Source: Aquatica leii (Eukaryota > Arthropoda > Insecta > Coleoptera > Lampyridae). Taken from it: DNA of 64,000 nucleotides. The stretch covers positions 19,419,533 through 19,483,532 of the forward strand of contig CM069439.1 of the NCBI GenBank assembly GCA_035610365.1, read 5' to 3'. Positions 22,311 through 34,827 of the stretch are shown here, piece after piece. Below the pieces are notes generated by a model, which worked only from the letters and a program-made list of their open reading frames with translations, made no database searches and was not told where the DNA came from. The translations under genes were made by a program, and so were the position numbers. The stretch's first letter is position 1; each line of letters opens with the position of its first letter.

Positions 22311-22554
22311 ACATTCTAATGTTAGTATAGATTCCGGCCGTGGAAGCCTTTGCTATTATTTTTTTTACGCTTACAAAACATTGCGGTGCACTAAAAAAAA
22401 GTTCTAAATCTAGTTGTTGTTCCGTTTGGTTAAACTGTTTGTTTTGGAAGTTTTTTCTGCATATGTTGTTAAATTAATTCACCGACATAAATTGTTTTTA
22501 ATAAATTTTTTTATGAAATGATATACAATTTTGCATTATTACTAGAGATTTACC

Positions 22555-23217
22555 AAGCCAAGTAGCTTGGCTTGGGCTTGAAAGCCAAGCTTTCTAAAAA
22601 TAAAAGTTTGATTTGGGTTGATGTGGATACGCCTGTTTAGACTTATTCCAAGTTTTTAAACTTGAGATCTGTATTTTAAAACGTCTTCATGTATTGCGTT
22701 AATTATGGTTTTTTTATTTATCCGTCATCAACCAAACAAATTGTTAGTAAAATAATTACAACAAATACTAATATTTATTTTTTCGTATTCACACTGACCT
22801 ATCTTAACAAAATGTACTTTGTGTACTCGGTTATGTTTATTTGCGGTTGTAACTAAAACAAGACTAAATAAACAGAAAGCGTTGCAATGTAAGAATAAGA
22901 AGTATAAATTATAAATTTAAATTTCTTAGAAATCAGTTCTACAACTTGCTTAATTTCTGTTTTGATATCTTCAGTTGACGCTGTTTGCTAAAGTGATTTG
23001 TGTAAATTGCTTTTGATAAACTTTATTTTGGCGTATAAATTTTAAATTAAGATAATATTATTTTTAAAAGTTTGAGAGCTTGGTAAAAGCTTGACCTGTA
23101 AAAGCTTGGCTTGGCTAATATTGAACATGGCTTGATTATTTAAATGCTTGTCTTGATTTTTCGAAAGCTTGGCTTGATTTTAAACCAAGCTTTGGAAAAC
23201 CAAGCTAAGCCTGTGAA
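22555..23217 (-). mobile_element. AAGCTTGG-ended repeat family, copy C (complete-looking, 0.66 kb)
   Basis: Read on the minus strand it starts CAGGCTTAGCTTGGTTTTCC, followed by several AAGCTTGG-type units. It passes through the interior shared with copies A and B (TCAACTGAAGATATCAAAAC, GTACACAAAGTACATTTTG), and closes with another AAGCTTGG/CCAAGCC block at 22555-22640. It has no open frame of note, so it is probably a non-autonomous element. No clear target duplication was found. Confidence 0.65.
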
Positions 23218-23219
23218 TT

Positions 23220-25430
23220 CTTAATAATTACATTAGACTGTCTTAATACAATTTTGTATTAATTTGATAAATAAAATTGTTAAAAAAAAACAACTGTACA
23301 AAATAATTATAATAACAAAGTTTTCTACAATTAGATGACTATAAACAAAATTCTTAAACCAGCAGTTTTTTATCTTTTTGTGTTACATTTATGTGAGTTT
23401 TATCAAATAGTTTCTAAGTTTGTAAACACAGTTATTTTTTTAAATATTTTTAGAATCCAGGAAGTACTTAAAATGCACTTTAAAAACCTACATTTTAATA
23501 AAACGATTTGGTTATATAATATCTTAGGGATTATGTACCTTATAATAAAATCGTCAAGGAACTGAAAACGAAGTTTGGTAGTTGCACGAATTAAATTCAA
23601 GTTTTTATTGTTCTTAAGATAATCTTGGGAATTCATACTTTTAGTTTTAGTTTTAAGAATAACTTTCAACAAAAATAAAATTTGAATTATGAGAAGAAGA
23701 AAATTATTATTTTAATAGGTAGTATAATACTTCCTTTACTTGAAAAGTCTGTGAGTACACATTTTAAAATTTAATTGTTATGTTACTATAAAACAATAAC
23801 AGTACGTGTTGTATAGTCTAAGCTGTTTTTATAAACCATATTTAGAATATAGAACGAATTTTATAACTTTATTGACAATATTTGCTTCTGATTTAATCCA
23901 ACGTTTAATAAGTTGTAATAAAACTGTTAACGCAAATTTGTTAAATTTTAAGAACATTCTTTTTTTATCAATCCGTAAGGTTATTTTGATCTATTTTTAA
24001 TTTATGGCCGAGTTTGTTGAAAATAGATCGTGAAATCGTATCATTTATGGCTAGAACAATTATTGTTCTTGTTCGATATCAACAATCTCGTATTTCGATT
24101 TTCTAAGTTGGAAAATATCTGAATTTTTATTTATTTATTTTTATTACGTTTGGTTTAACTTTAAGAAGTTTGCTACGTTCACATTTTTAAAATTAAGGAG
24201 TTTGTAAACTTTAAATGGAGATATAGTTAAAAGTACTATACATAATCATTGGGTACTAGATTTCCAGTAATTATTATAGAACAAAATTAGATTGAAACTG
24301 TTTTTTTACTATGAAAAATATGTTTTCAATCCTCTTTTATAGAACGCTGCGTTTATATTTTAATATAACATAAGCAGTAGCCGTCTATTTTACGACGGTA
24401 GCGGAATTTCCGTCAATTTTTTAGTTTTCTACGTTTATAATGCTATAAAGATGTCAATAAAATTGTTGTAGAAAGTATATTGGAAAGGTAAGACTGCTAA
24501 TTTTACAGACAACCGTCAATAAGTTTTGTAGTTAAAATTAAAATATTAAAACACACATATATGTATATAAATTTAAGCACATGAACATAAATACGAAACA
24601 ATAACTAAAATTATTCAAAACCAACATTCAGTAAATTGTTTATAAACAATGAAAGTATTTTCTGGAAACAAAATGTTTGTGAAAAGGTAATCAACAAAAG
24701 TAAATATAAACTTAGTAAACAATGTATTATCTTGAAAAACGTTTTTATTGATTTTCTTTTAATCTCATTAAGTAATAAAAAAAGTCTAAGAAATATTTTT
24801 ATCGTAGCGTACTTGGTTTATACATTATTAAGTGATATTATACATGAAATTATATACTATATAGTCACAGTAATTATAAATAAAACTTTGTTAACTCAAA
24901 TTTTCTATAAGCAGAAGCCTTTTATTGACACTTTTTGGTACGAGTTTTTCATTGTATAACTGGAATTATTCGGTTTTTTCTCTAAGATGTTTAAGCGACT
25001 TAATTGTATTTTTTATAAATCTGATATTGTTATATTATGTATTATAAATTTATAATGAGTAGTAATAAATCTCAACACTAATAACATTCATCGACAAGAA
25101 TTTTGTTAAATGGACAACTGCAGCTATTTCTGTTGTACACTCATATGAAAAAGAAATGGGACAGGGGGGATTCCCCGATGCTAATTTACGCTGTTTCAGT
25201 ACATCGCCTTTAAGTTTACATTTATTGCATGTGTGGTATTGTGCTTATTGTTTTCGCTAAGTTTATTGCTTTCGGTGCTTATTTCAAAACTAACACTGCA
25301 AAAATATACGCATTGGCAATTTTTTTTTAAATTTATTTTAGAAACCGATGCAATAATATAAATTTTTTTAATTAGAATTTGGTATATTATGAAAACAGGA
25401 GTATAAGTGCAACTATTTAAATCGTTAAAC
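23220..25430. other. AT-rich, no gene seen
   Basis: Very AT-rich. Open frames at 23335-23672, 23806-24000 and 24636-24959 consist of Ile, Lys, Asn, Phe and Leu with no domain features and are best read as compositional chance. A small hairpin CCGTC...GACGG sits near 24380. Confidence 0.5.
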
Positions 25431-25434
25431 ACTT

Positions 25435-27140
25435 TACAATGTTACGTGCAAAAGTTGGAACAATGACACTTGCCTGCAATAAAGTAACATAAACGAAGTT
25501 TTGCAAGTGTTCAGTTAAGACGGGGTGGGTTATATTCAAAATTTCATGATTGCTTAGAAAACTCCATGAAAAGTCAAAAATTAAATGGCGCCAGGAAGGA
25601 CCAAAACTCAATGGACTTCTGGCCTTTGCCAACCACAAGCCCGCTACTAAATGATACACTCTAAATGGACCTTAATAGATCTTAATAGAGTGTACCTCAT
25701 CTGTAATAAATTAAAATTTCACATAAGGCGAAGGCCGACGGAATTAAAACCTTGTTTACGTTTAACTATTTAACATTTATTTAAACAATCAAGACTCAAA
25801 ACAAAAAAAAACTATTTAAATTAGCGCAAAATAATAAAAATAAATTAATAATAAAGTAGTTAAAAAAATAAATTAAATTAAACATGAAAGTTAAAATTAA
25901 ACTAAATAGAATAATCGTATTAAAAAAAACAAAATTTAAAGATATAAGACAAATAAAAAAAACAAAAGAGAATATTAATTAACTAATGCACGGCCGTGTT
26001 GCATTAAAATAGAAATTAATTAAATTCAAAATAAAATAAACTCATCTATTTTAAAACCAGGATGAAAATCTTAATAATAAATTGTGAGATGAGTCAATTT
26101 TCCGGTTAACGTCAAACATAAATTTTTAAGACAAAGACAAAAAACGGACATTTACCATTCACTAATTGTATTGTCGATAAAATCGTTAGATCGCAAAACT
26201 CATTATTTTTTTTAAAACTCAAAGCTTTTAAGACACTTAAACGCGTAAATAAAATTTACCAAATTTAATTAATCGGAACAAAATAAGTACTTTAAATTTT
26301 TGGTAGTCGATGCAAGTGGTTGGTTCGAAAGTTAACCCCAGTTGACAATAATCCGACGGAAGAATTTCTGTAAGCCGCCATTAAAGCGAAATTGGCACCA
26401 CAACTCACGATTCACACACAAAAAACGAAAAACACTTGAAAGCGTGTGAAACCATAAAAGGCCGTAATCTACAAATTATGGAACTATTTCCAACACGGAT
26501 ACTTCAACTTCCCTCTTAACCCAAAGTTACTCATATTTAAAACCTTACTTCCCTACCACCTCCGCCAAGATTGTGTTTGAAATATCCGTGAAAGAAAGCG
26601 ATACCACCAAGAAGTGCAAAAAGGATGCAAACAGATTTATTTACGACACAAAAGTAGAGTTTAAAAATGGTCTTTCATACTGTATGAAATGTCAAATCAA
26701 CAAAATATGTAATGATCTCATTATAGTCATAAAGATTACTTGTTGAGACCTGGATCATAAAGTTGTCTGATAAATTATAGAAATGAACCGCATGACTCAA
26801 TTTTAAATGTAATTTGATAAAACTAACACAAAGGAAAATGAGTGTGAATGTACTGAGAATGTACTTAAAACAAAGAACTTTTAAACAAACTGGTAAAATA
26901 TATTTAATTACAATTATATCGCAAAAGGGAAACATAAATTACTATTGGAATTTTGACAAAACAAAGAAAATGCTAAATTGACATATATGCAGAATGCGGA
27001 TTATTAAACAGCGTAATAGTTTTGAAATAATTGAATACAAAATTTTATCAATTTTGATTTACAAAGTTGAATCTAAAAACGTTAAATAACTTCTTTAAAT
27101 CAACGTAAAATTAATAAAACAATTCCAAAATACATGAAAC
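25435..27140. other. Unassigned sequence of mixed composition
   Basis: 25440-25740 and 26290-26660 are less AT-rich than their surroundings and may be old repeats or LTR remnants, but I recognise no coding motif in any frame. The rest is AT-rich filler. No splice structure or repeat pair was supported. Confidence 0.4.
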
Positions 27141-27826
27141 AAATAACTTTCAACTCAAATACCGGTTATTACACGAAAGAAATCGCACAAACTCAAACGA
27201 CGGTTACAACAATAATATCCTAAGATGTCGCGGTTATTTTGTTTATGATTATAAGTAACTTTCGTTTTATACAAAATTTTCACATTTAAATTGTTTTCTA
27301 CGTCACTAGCAATTTCTTTGGGAGTCTTACACCGGTTTTTCAATGCAGCACCTTCAATAAACCCGTTAATTCTTGGGTTAGTTTTCCGTTTTCTTCCCCT
27401 ATTACGTCGGTAACTTAATTCTCCTGTTTATTCTTTTCCTTTAGTAGTACTTTGCACAGCCCACGTCGAACATTTTACTTTTTTCGCAATTTTAACTTGC
27501 GAAAGTTCACTCTCGTGTAAGGCAACAATTTTTGCTCTATCGGCAATACTCAATTCTTTGGTTTTAGGCATTCTTACACTATAGATGTCAAAACAAAACT
27601 AAACAATCACCTGCTATTGCTTACTATTTATCTTCATGAAAAATATTAATCCTCTAATTAAAATTTTGATAGTTCTAAAAATCCTCAAAAGACCTCATTA
27701 TTATTACATTAAAAGGGCTTAAGCAATTAAATTAATTAGGGTAGATGCAAAATAATTAGAAATTATACGTAGATCAATGTGAAAATTTAAATTGTTACAC
27801 CTGCCTCATAATTTTATCCACGACTG
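27140..27826 (-). mobile_element. Tc1-like transposon, 5' half with terminal repeat
   Basis: Minus strand. The terminus CAGTCGTGGATAAAATTATG lies at 27807-27826 next to a TA (27827-27828), the Tc1 target. After a leader of about 240 bp, ATG at 27570 opens MPKTKELSIADRAKIVALHE and QVKIAKKVKCS, the first helix-turn-helix. A stop follows the second helix. The reading then resumes with RRNRGRKRKTNPR and CKTPKEIASDVENNLNVKI, the second DNA-binding half of Tc1 transposases. Homology stops near 27265, so the whole catalytic domain is missing. The sequence after the break resembles the end of an unrelated frame at 45380-45415. Confidence 0.7.
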
Positions 27827-27959
27827 TATATATTTTCAACAAAAAAAGATAGACGTTAAAATAAAAGATTAAATTAAATAGAATGTATAGATTTATCAAT
27901 TAATATCACAGTTATAATATCGATAGAAGCTGTATCAATTAGGTAACGCACTATCCAAC

Positions 27960-28265
27960 GAATTATATTTAATTGCTAACAAAAATTCTAAATGATTTTT
28001 TAACAAATAAATATTCTCGGGTTTTGAACCGCGTTCCAAACCGCGACTGAAACTGTTTTTACTGAGTTTTAGTTTTTTCTGAAGAAGACAGCGACATGAT
28101 TGTCGTAACGTCATATATTGTAAATTTTTCAAAGTTTGTAAGCTTTCTAAGTTTTATAAATCTCGTGAAAAGTGTAAATATGGAACGTGGTTCAAAACCC
28201 GAAAATATTTATTTGTTAAAAAAATCATGGCCGCGAAAGCCTCAATAATAATTCTAAGTGATTGA
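27960..28265. repeat. Inverted repeat with central CTGAAGA hairpin
   Basis: The left arm near 27985-28040 (ATGATTTTTTAACAAATAAA and TCGGGTTTTGAACC) is matched in inverted form at about 28185-28235. The 140-bp centre has CTGAAGA (28079-28085), a GACA/TGTC stem, then GTAACGTC at 28105. This is the hammerhead-like pattern seen at 2851 and 22231 with two altered core bases. Likely a non-autonomous element related in design to the palindrome at 2631-2956. Confidence 0.55.
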
Positions 28266-28269
28266 TTTT

Positions 28270-28985
28270 AATTAAGGTTAACTAGGATTTAAACAATTAC
28301 TTCTTATACCCTGGAAGCGCAGAACAAGTCGATAATTATTTTACCGAGTTGCAAAACAAGATAAAAGCATAAAAACGTACCCAACCGAAAAATTCTTCGT
28401 CACTAATAGTAACGTTTGCTACCTATTTTTATTTGATTTACGAACAAAATATGCGTGGTATATAAACTTATGTACGGCGTTTCTATTTTATGCTCAAATT
28501 TAGCTTTGACTGCGTTCAAATCATTCGAAGAACTTGGAGGGATATCACGTCAATGTACTCATACGACAAAACAGAAAGTTAAAGATCATTCAAAGCTTGT
28601 GACTGAAAGTAAAATTGAATCAGTGTGATCTACGTTAGGATTAAGGCTGACGGTTAACTGATAGAACTGATACAATTAAGTAAAAAATATATAACATTAT
28701 ACTATGTTATTAAGTAACAAGCATAAAGCTGACATAATTAATTAACGAATGACCACAATCACAAAATACGCTATGATAAGGAAGGTGCATAAAACGGATT
28801 GACGAATTATAGAACTAACCCTAATACGACGTTCAACAGCGATTTCCAAGCGTCAAAGGAAAAATAATGACCGTTTTTAACAGCGAATCGCGCTTATTCG
28901 TTTAGGTGATTTGACCGTCAGTAGCGGCGTAGAAACAGCGCAGTCGTTAATTTTAATTTAGATAAATATTTTTGAAAAATACAAA
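28270..28985. other. No recognisable gene
   Basis: AT-rich sequence without a supported coding or repeat feature. Confidence 0.45.
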
Positions 28986-28989
28986 ATAA

Positions 28990-30170
28990 CGACATATAAC
29001 AAAGCTGGGGCTCATATTTACCGCGCGTCTTGTGAAAAATTGCAAGATATGCCATTTTCACTTCCAATGGTATGGGATTAACCAAGAGACTGGTCCAGCG
29101 ACTTATTTTTGCATTTTAAAAGCTGTTGGAAGGACAAGAAGACCATTAAATATGTCAACTTCTTTTCAGCTATCAGGCCAGTTGTTTACAGCAACGAGCT
29201 TTTAATCTGCAGAACCTTATAGAATCAATCAGTCTGAATTTAATGATTTAGTTGGTGATTTAAATGTGAGAAAGAATCAACCAGAATGGTTAGCGTCAAG
29301 GTTGAAGAGTTGAAATATTATTAAGAAGTGAACTATAATTTTTTTCTTATCGTCAACGGGAACAAGACTTTCAGCACTTGTTCTCCACAAAAGGCAATTC
29401 AGTGTATTGTACTGACGTGGACTTATTATTGAATGAGTTAGAAGACCCTGATCATATTCAACAATGAAGGTTCTCCATACATTCATCTAAACTCGTATAA
29501 AAGTAGTTTCTTTAAATTGGGAATTAAAAACTTTTGATTACTGTTGCTTATGCAGCTCATATGAAAAAGACATATAAAGGTTTTCCTATCGAAGATACAA
29601 TACCAATAGCGATTTGAAAGTTATAACACTTTGGTTGTCTTCAACTAGCATATACTAATTTTTGCTGTTTTCTTTGTGAGTAGGATACCAGAGATCCCAA
29701 ACGTATTTCTTCTTTATTTGCATATCAAATTCGTGTTAATGAAAAACTTTATTAAGACGATGGATAAAAATAGTCTAGATTTCTTTTACTTAAAGGACGA
29801 TATATTCGTAGGTCACAAAAATAAGGGAGTTTATAAAAGACCGTTACTTTGAGGAAAGTTTGAATAAAGTTAAAAAAAGCTGTATGAAAGTTTTTTGGAG
29901 AACTCATTTCAAAACTCATTCAAATTATAAAACTCTCTGATGTAGCATGTCCGTAAAAAATTATATTCTGGATTCACGCATAGACTTCTTTTCTGAAAAT
30001 TTCGGCGCTGTGAGCGACGAACACAGTGGGCGATTCCACAAACATATTTTTACAATAAAAAAAATGGAATAAAAATATGTTTGCAGACTATTGCTAGACA
30101 GTAACTAGGGTTGCGCCTTAAGAAAAATTCAGTAGAAAATCATTAAAAACTATATTTTGATTTAGATTAA
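28990..30170 (+). pseudogene. Decayed arthropod transposon-encoded protein (unclassified family)
   Basis: Shifting frames give a consistent series that I recognise from a large family of uncharacterised, multi-copy arthropod proteins: SEFNDLVGDLN followed by WLASRLK, then YRQREQDFQHLFS and VYCTDVDLLLNEL, HMKKTYKGF, FCCFLCE.DTRD, DFFSENFGAVSDEHSGRFH, and NKNMFADYC with TVTR. In intact relatives these blocks appear in this order and the late 'GAVS.E.GERFHQD...ADYCW' block is the most conserved. I do not know the enzymatic class; a transposase-like role is inferred from copy number only. Every 100-200 bp a stop or shift breaks the frame. Antisense frame 29277-29486 is a shadow. Confidence 0.55.
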
Positions 30171-30174
30171 TACA

Positions 30175-30640
30175 TCTAAGTAAATGAAATAAAACTAAGC
30201 ACTTTAGAATAGTATGGAATTTAAAATTTGTATTACAAAAAAACTTTGCTTGTTACAAAAAAATTCAATGCAAATTTGAAATTAGAGATTAAAAATTGAT
30301 ATAGAAGTGTTTTATTATTTTATATTTATGGTTAACTTGTATGTTTTTAGTGTTGAAAATACTTATAGGATGCTTGATTCGACGATTCGTGTAACGAAAC
30401 GATGAAACGCTTAGATGAAACAAATCTGAAACTTGCGGTGGTGCCCAATTTCACTACATTTTTTGTATTTTTCGGATGCGGTGTTTATTATTATTAAACA
30501 AGATATTCCTTATGATTCGTTTTATGTTTTAAAAATATAATAAGTCTTAATTTCACTCAGCAGTAATGAAAAATAATTATATAATTGCAGAATTAGATCC
30601 GCGCGAGCTTCCGCCTTGTATGCTACAAAAACGGTACTAT
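30175..30640. other. No recognisable gene
   Basis: AT-rich; nothing supported. Confidence 0.45.
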
Positions 30641-30644
30641 ATAG

Positions 30645-30872
30645 ATAAAAACTGCACATAAACAATTTATTGAGCACAAAATTTACTACAAGAAAGTCCG
30701 CAGGAGTGTATAATTATATGTAATAGTTTAAGAGTTACAGAATTTTAATGTAATTTTTATGCAACTTTGCACACTTGTATCTTCTAAACTATTGAACGCA
30801 ATTGTACCTTTTCGCTGACTTTTTTATAGTAAATTTTGTCCTCCTGTAAAAATGTTTATGTGCAACTTTCTT
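30645..30872. repeat. Palindromic foldback repeat, about 0.23 kb
   Basis: GCACATAAACAATTTAT and CACAAAATTTACTACAAG in the left arm (30652-30700) are matched in inverted form at 30815-30865. Inner parts also pair (GTAATAGTTTAAGAG with its near complement around 30785), so almost the entire unit folds back on itself. No coding capacity. Confidence 0.55.
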
Positions 30873-31656
30873 CTATCTTGCACTGTTTTAGGGTAATAAT
30901 TTATTTTAAATTATTAAGCAAATCATTTCAATACAAAAATTGTGGCAGTTTCGATGCTGGCGTAATATTACGACACCGACAAAACTACCCTTAGCCGCAA
31001 AAAAAGCCGCGGTGGTCACCAAAAGCAACTCGACCGAAACACACATGTTTATAAATCATAACCGATTTCACTGTAAAGTTATTAACATAGGACGAAAGTA
31101 TGTAAAATAAAATATAAGTAAATTTTGAATGTTGAAATTGTGTTAACAGTCAAGCAATTGTAAAGATTATTAGCGTTATAAATCTGTTAAGACTAGAGAA
31201 AGTATTCATGTTAAAGTAAAGTTCATCTCTTTAATGCTTTTTTATAAGGAGCGCATTTGTGTATTATTGATAAAAGAAAAAATTGTAAAATTGGTAAAAA
31301 AAGAGAATTTAATAAAAAGGCATGTCGATTATTTCGCGTCGTGAAATGTTTTTATTGCTAGTCCAATCTGCTGTAATTTTTAAACTGTGGATGCACATTT
31401 CCAAAGATGAAATTTCCACTTTGCAATTTTTACGTCTAAAAAGATGTGGCAACGTAGCTCGAATTGTGTCATAATCTTAGAAGCTATAGAACTGTGAACC
31501 GCCAAAAAATTCGGGCAAAATCCAGTAATCATTGAGTTTTGTTGTTTTTTTAAAAATGCGCATCAACTAGTTAGTGTGGTGAAGCAATTGTCAGAAATCA
31601 CGCAATATAAATTGTTTATTTAATTATCACATCCCTTGGAAAAGAAAACCTAAGCG

Positions 31657-32076
31657 TTACCAACACAGCCCAAATACCCATTTTTGAGCTTTTCTAGAAA
31701 AATTGTCTATAAAAAATGTACCCTCCAGTTTGCAATCATTCCGCACTAAACTATTACATACTACTAAAGCTATAAATTGGAAACAACAGCCGGGAGTGTT
31801 TGGATTTAGAGTTTTTAATACTAATTCAATGCCGAGCACAATTTTCGTTCTAAAGAGCAAACAAATTGAACTACAAAAATAGAAAAAATTAGTGACGCCG
31901 GCCTACTTACATGCCATGATGTTTGTTCAAGAGCATGGATTTAAGATTGGATTTCTCTTTAGATAAGTCACTGAAAGCTTGCTCATAATTTGTTATGACA
32001 AAAAATTCTCTATAAGTCATTGGTGTTGCTGATTCATCATCTTTCAGCGATGAATAGATTATGGGAAACAATTCTC
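31657..32076 (-). CDS. Unidentified two-exon coding segment
   Basis: On the minus strand one frame (32076-31911) reads LFPIIYSSLKDDESATP, then MTYREFFVITNYEQAFSDL, and ends at ATGTAAGT, a donor-like site. A 40-bp gap ends in TTTTTGTAG, an acceptor-like site. Joining 31911 to 31870 keeps phase and gives ICLLFRTKIVLGIEL, NPNTPGCCFQFIALVVCNSL, LEGTFFIDNFSRKAQKW and a stop at 31657. Composition is much less AT-driven than chance frames nearby. I do not recognise the family. The intron would be unusually short, the upstream exon boundary (TGCCTGAG) is only a guess, and no start codon is assigned, so this may be the end of a larger gene or a transposon-encoded protein. Confidence 0.35.
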
Positions 32077-32079
32077 AGG

Positions 32080-33940
32080 CATTTCATGGACAAATGTTAA
32101 ATATAAACAATTGGTGAATTATCATACAAGTATATTCTCGTTTAATATGTACCTAGAATACCAGTTATTTATGCTCTTTTTGTTTTTCTATTATTTATGT
32201 ATGCATTCTTATTTTTGAAAATTGTAATAAACCTTGTTCATTATATTACGTAGGTAATATTGTGTTTGTTTTCAACATCTTCCAATAATTGCAAGATTTG
32301 CGATATCTGTGAATTTTTTACGTAATAAGAAGTATACGACTGATGAGTTGAGAGGGAAAAGTAGTATAAGAAATTCTAGTTCAGCCAGATGTTTTCCGCA
32401 TTTTGTTTACTTATTAGTTGGTGGTTTTTAGTCGCTCGGCAGGATCGAATACAATAAAGCTAACGCACTTCCATGTTTAAGACTTTTCATGTACACTGTG
32501 TCTAGTTTTGTATCTCTAATTTTACGCAAAAAATATACGAATTCTTAAAAAAAAGTTATATATTATAAGTTATAAATTAAAAGGTAAAAACGTTTAGATT
32601 GATGATGAAGCAACACTGCCAGAATAAGATTTATAAACAGTACTAAAAAATAACAAAGTTTTAAAATACAACACAAAACTAAATTAAAAAAATGACTCAA
32701 TATTATAGATGTATAAAAGTATATTGCTAATTTATAATAATTGTAAAAAAAAACTAAAATCTCAAATAAAAAGTTGTGTAAATATTATAATTTAGTTTCA
32801 TTTTAGTGCTTATTTTAAAGATATAGTTTTTTGTTGCGAAACAAAGTGTTTGTTGCACATAAAATCAATAGTTTTATCTAAAATAGTAAAACTTTTCAGA
32901 ACTGTAAAAGATAAACTGAAAAGATGCCCTGTCCGTGTATGCCCAAAAACATCAATCATCATTTTTTCAGAACAAGTCTCTTTTAGATTAAAAATTGTTT
33001 TTATCACAAAAAAGTTTAGTGAAACACTAAACACTTGTCTTATCTAATTAAATTGAGAAAAGAATTATGTAAAGCAAACGTTTAAATTGGACGTTGAGTA
33101 GCAATATGAACGCAAAAAAGAAAATTTAAATTGAGAAAACGAAATTACAATTACTTAATGTGTAATCTACTTCTTGTAACCAAATCATTTAAATAAATTT
33201 GGATCCAATATAAACGAAGTAAGTTAAATTCTCTCTAGATAACAATGTGGGCGGTGAAAGTTCTGGCTGGTTGCCAATTTCCTTATCCTGAATCCTTCGA
33301 CGTCAACCCGTGCTGTACAGAAACTAACAGAGATCGTTTCCAGAGTATAAAACTTATTCGGTTCTTTAACAAAATGCACTCGTATTTATTGATTAACTAA
33401 AATATTTATGTGGAAGATAATGTTATTTCGTCTCTCTATAGATATCATTCTCGAGCGAATTGACGTAGATCGGTTACGTTCTATTATTGAATTATAAAAA
33501 AAAATAATGTTGTCAGCTTACTGAAACCCTTCATACTTTTATTTTTAAATGTCAATAAGTTTTTGTTTAGTTAAGTAAAACCGCGTTGGTTTTTATTTAG
33601 AAATTTCCATTTTGCATTATAAATTAAGATTACCTAATATTTTTTAAACAAGAATTTATAGTGATGCCTGTAACGACGCTTACATCTGAGTAACTTAGTT
33701 TTTCTTTTTACACAAAAAATATATTGAGTTCTATTTTCAGGTTTGGTACTAGAATTCTTCACTCGAGGTTATAATTTAAGGACATTATTTTGTGGCATTA
33801 AAAAAATGTTTTTATTTTTAATATTTTTTAAATAAATGTAAAAATCAGAAAGAACAAAAAAATTATATTTTAAAAAATATTTTGAACAGAATTTTTGTAA
33901 AAAATAACTAAATATACTTTAAATTGTGCAACGTTTCTGT
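32080..33940. other. No recognisable gene
   Basis: AT-rich with some mixed stretches (32340-32540, 33230-33480). Overlapping frames at 32810-33047 on both strands show no family resemblance. Confidence 0.45.
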
Positions 33941-33947
33941 AATACAG

Positions 33948-34030
33948 TGCACGCTGCTTATTGGAATCACGGATAATGTTATCAGTCGGGTAATGTTAAC
34001 ACTCACTCATTTTACATGAATTTTTAGCCG
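33948..34030 (+). repeat. pogo/Tigger-like terminal repeat
   Basis: CAGTGCACGCTGCTTATTGG, preceded by TA, followed by AATCACGGATAATGTTATCA. This is the pattern of pogo-type termini (CAGT.GACGCCGCTTATTGGAATC..GGATAATG). No matching second end or transposase was found nearby, so it is a solitary terminus or the end of a very small decayed copy. Confidence 0.45.
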
Positions 34031-34092
34031 AATTTTTACAATACGATTGTTTAGAGTGTACAACTTTATCATTGTATCCTAAAAATAGTTAT

Positions 34093-34255
34093 TTTGCATA
34101 TTTAGCTTTAATTTTGCGGTGTTATTTATTTATTTATTCAAGTATTTTGACTGATCTACGTAATATTACATCATTTAAACATCTGTAAATACGTTATCTT
34201 CGAAAATTAACTTGAAAAGCATGTGCATTCTAGAATAACAACTTAGCTTAACTAC
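34093..34255 (+). repeat. Dispersed repeat, copy 2
   Basis: Second copy of the repeat at 7438-7600; see the shared start TTTTGCATATTTAG and end TCTAGAATAACAACTTAG. Non-coding. Confidence 0.5.
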
Positions 34256-34827
34256 GTTTTATGTAATAACGTTATTTTGTACCTATTTTTATTTTTAGCG
34301 TCAGTAAATTACTTAGAAGAAATGTACTTAGAACAGTGAATTAAACATCTTAACGTTGTTTTTGATTTCTTTTTATCAACGGCGTCAACAAACTATTTAA
34401 TGCTACAAGCCTGTAACTTTTGGTTTATTTGGCTCAAAATTTTAGATTTTTCAAACGTTTTATAAAATTGTTACAAGCTTCTAGTAATTTACGAAATGGC
34501 GCCAGATCTATTTTTGCAGATATAGCTCCTGCTAGATCAGTACGGGAGGCTCAAAGCTTGTATAAAATTTTTAAGGTTCGTAAACTAAAGGAATTAAAGA
34601 AAGAAACCAAATCATTAACAACAATTGTACTTTAGTCAATGCTAGACGGATAACTTAGATTAAAATTTGAATCAATTAACAAGTAGACATATCCGTTATT
34701 TTGATAAGCGGTGTGCACAGTACTTAAAAAAAAATGTTCATAACTATGGTAACGAGTGTCCGCATTTTTTGTTTGTTTGTAAAATTTTTTTGTTTATGCA
34801 GCATAATGATGCCGTTGATGCGTCGTT

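Noticed and set aside
24636..24959. 107-codon plus-strand open frame in AT-rich DNA
   Set aside because: Composition is dominated by Ile, Lys, Asn, Phe and Leu, with no motif, splice site or repeat support; chance frames of this size are common in such sequence.
34420..34635. 71-codon plus-strand frame with a basic C-terminus
   Set aside because: It lacks an ATG start and any recognisable family; left unannotated.
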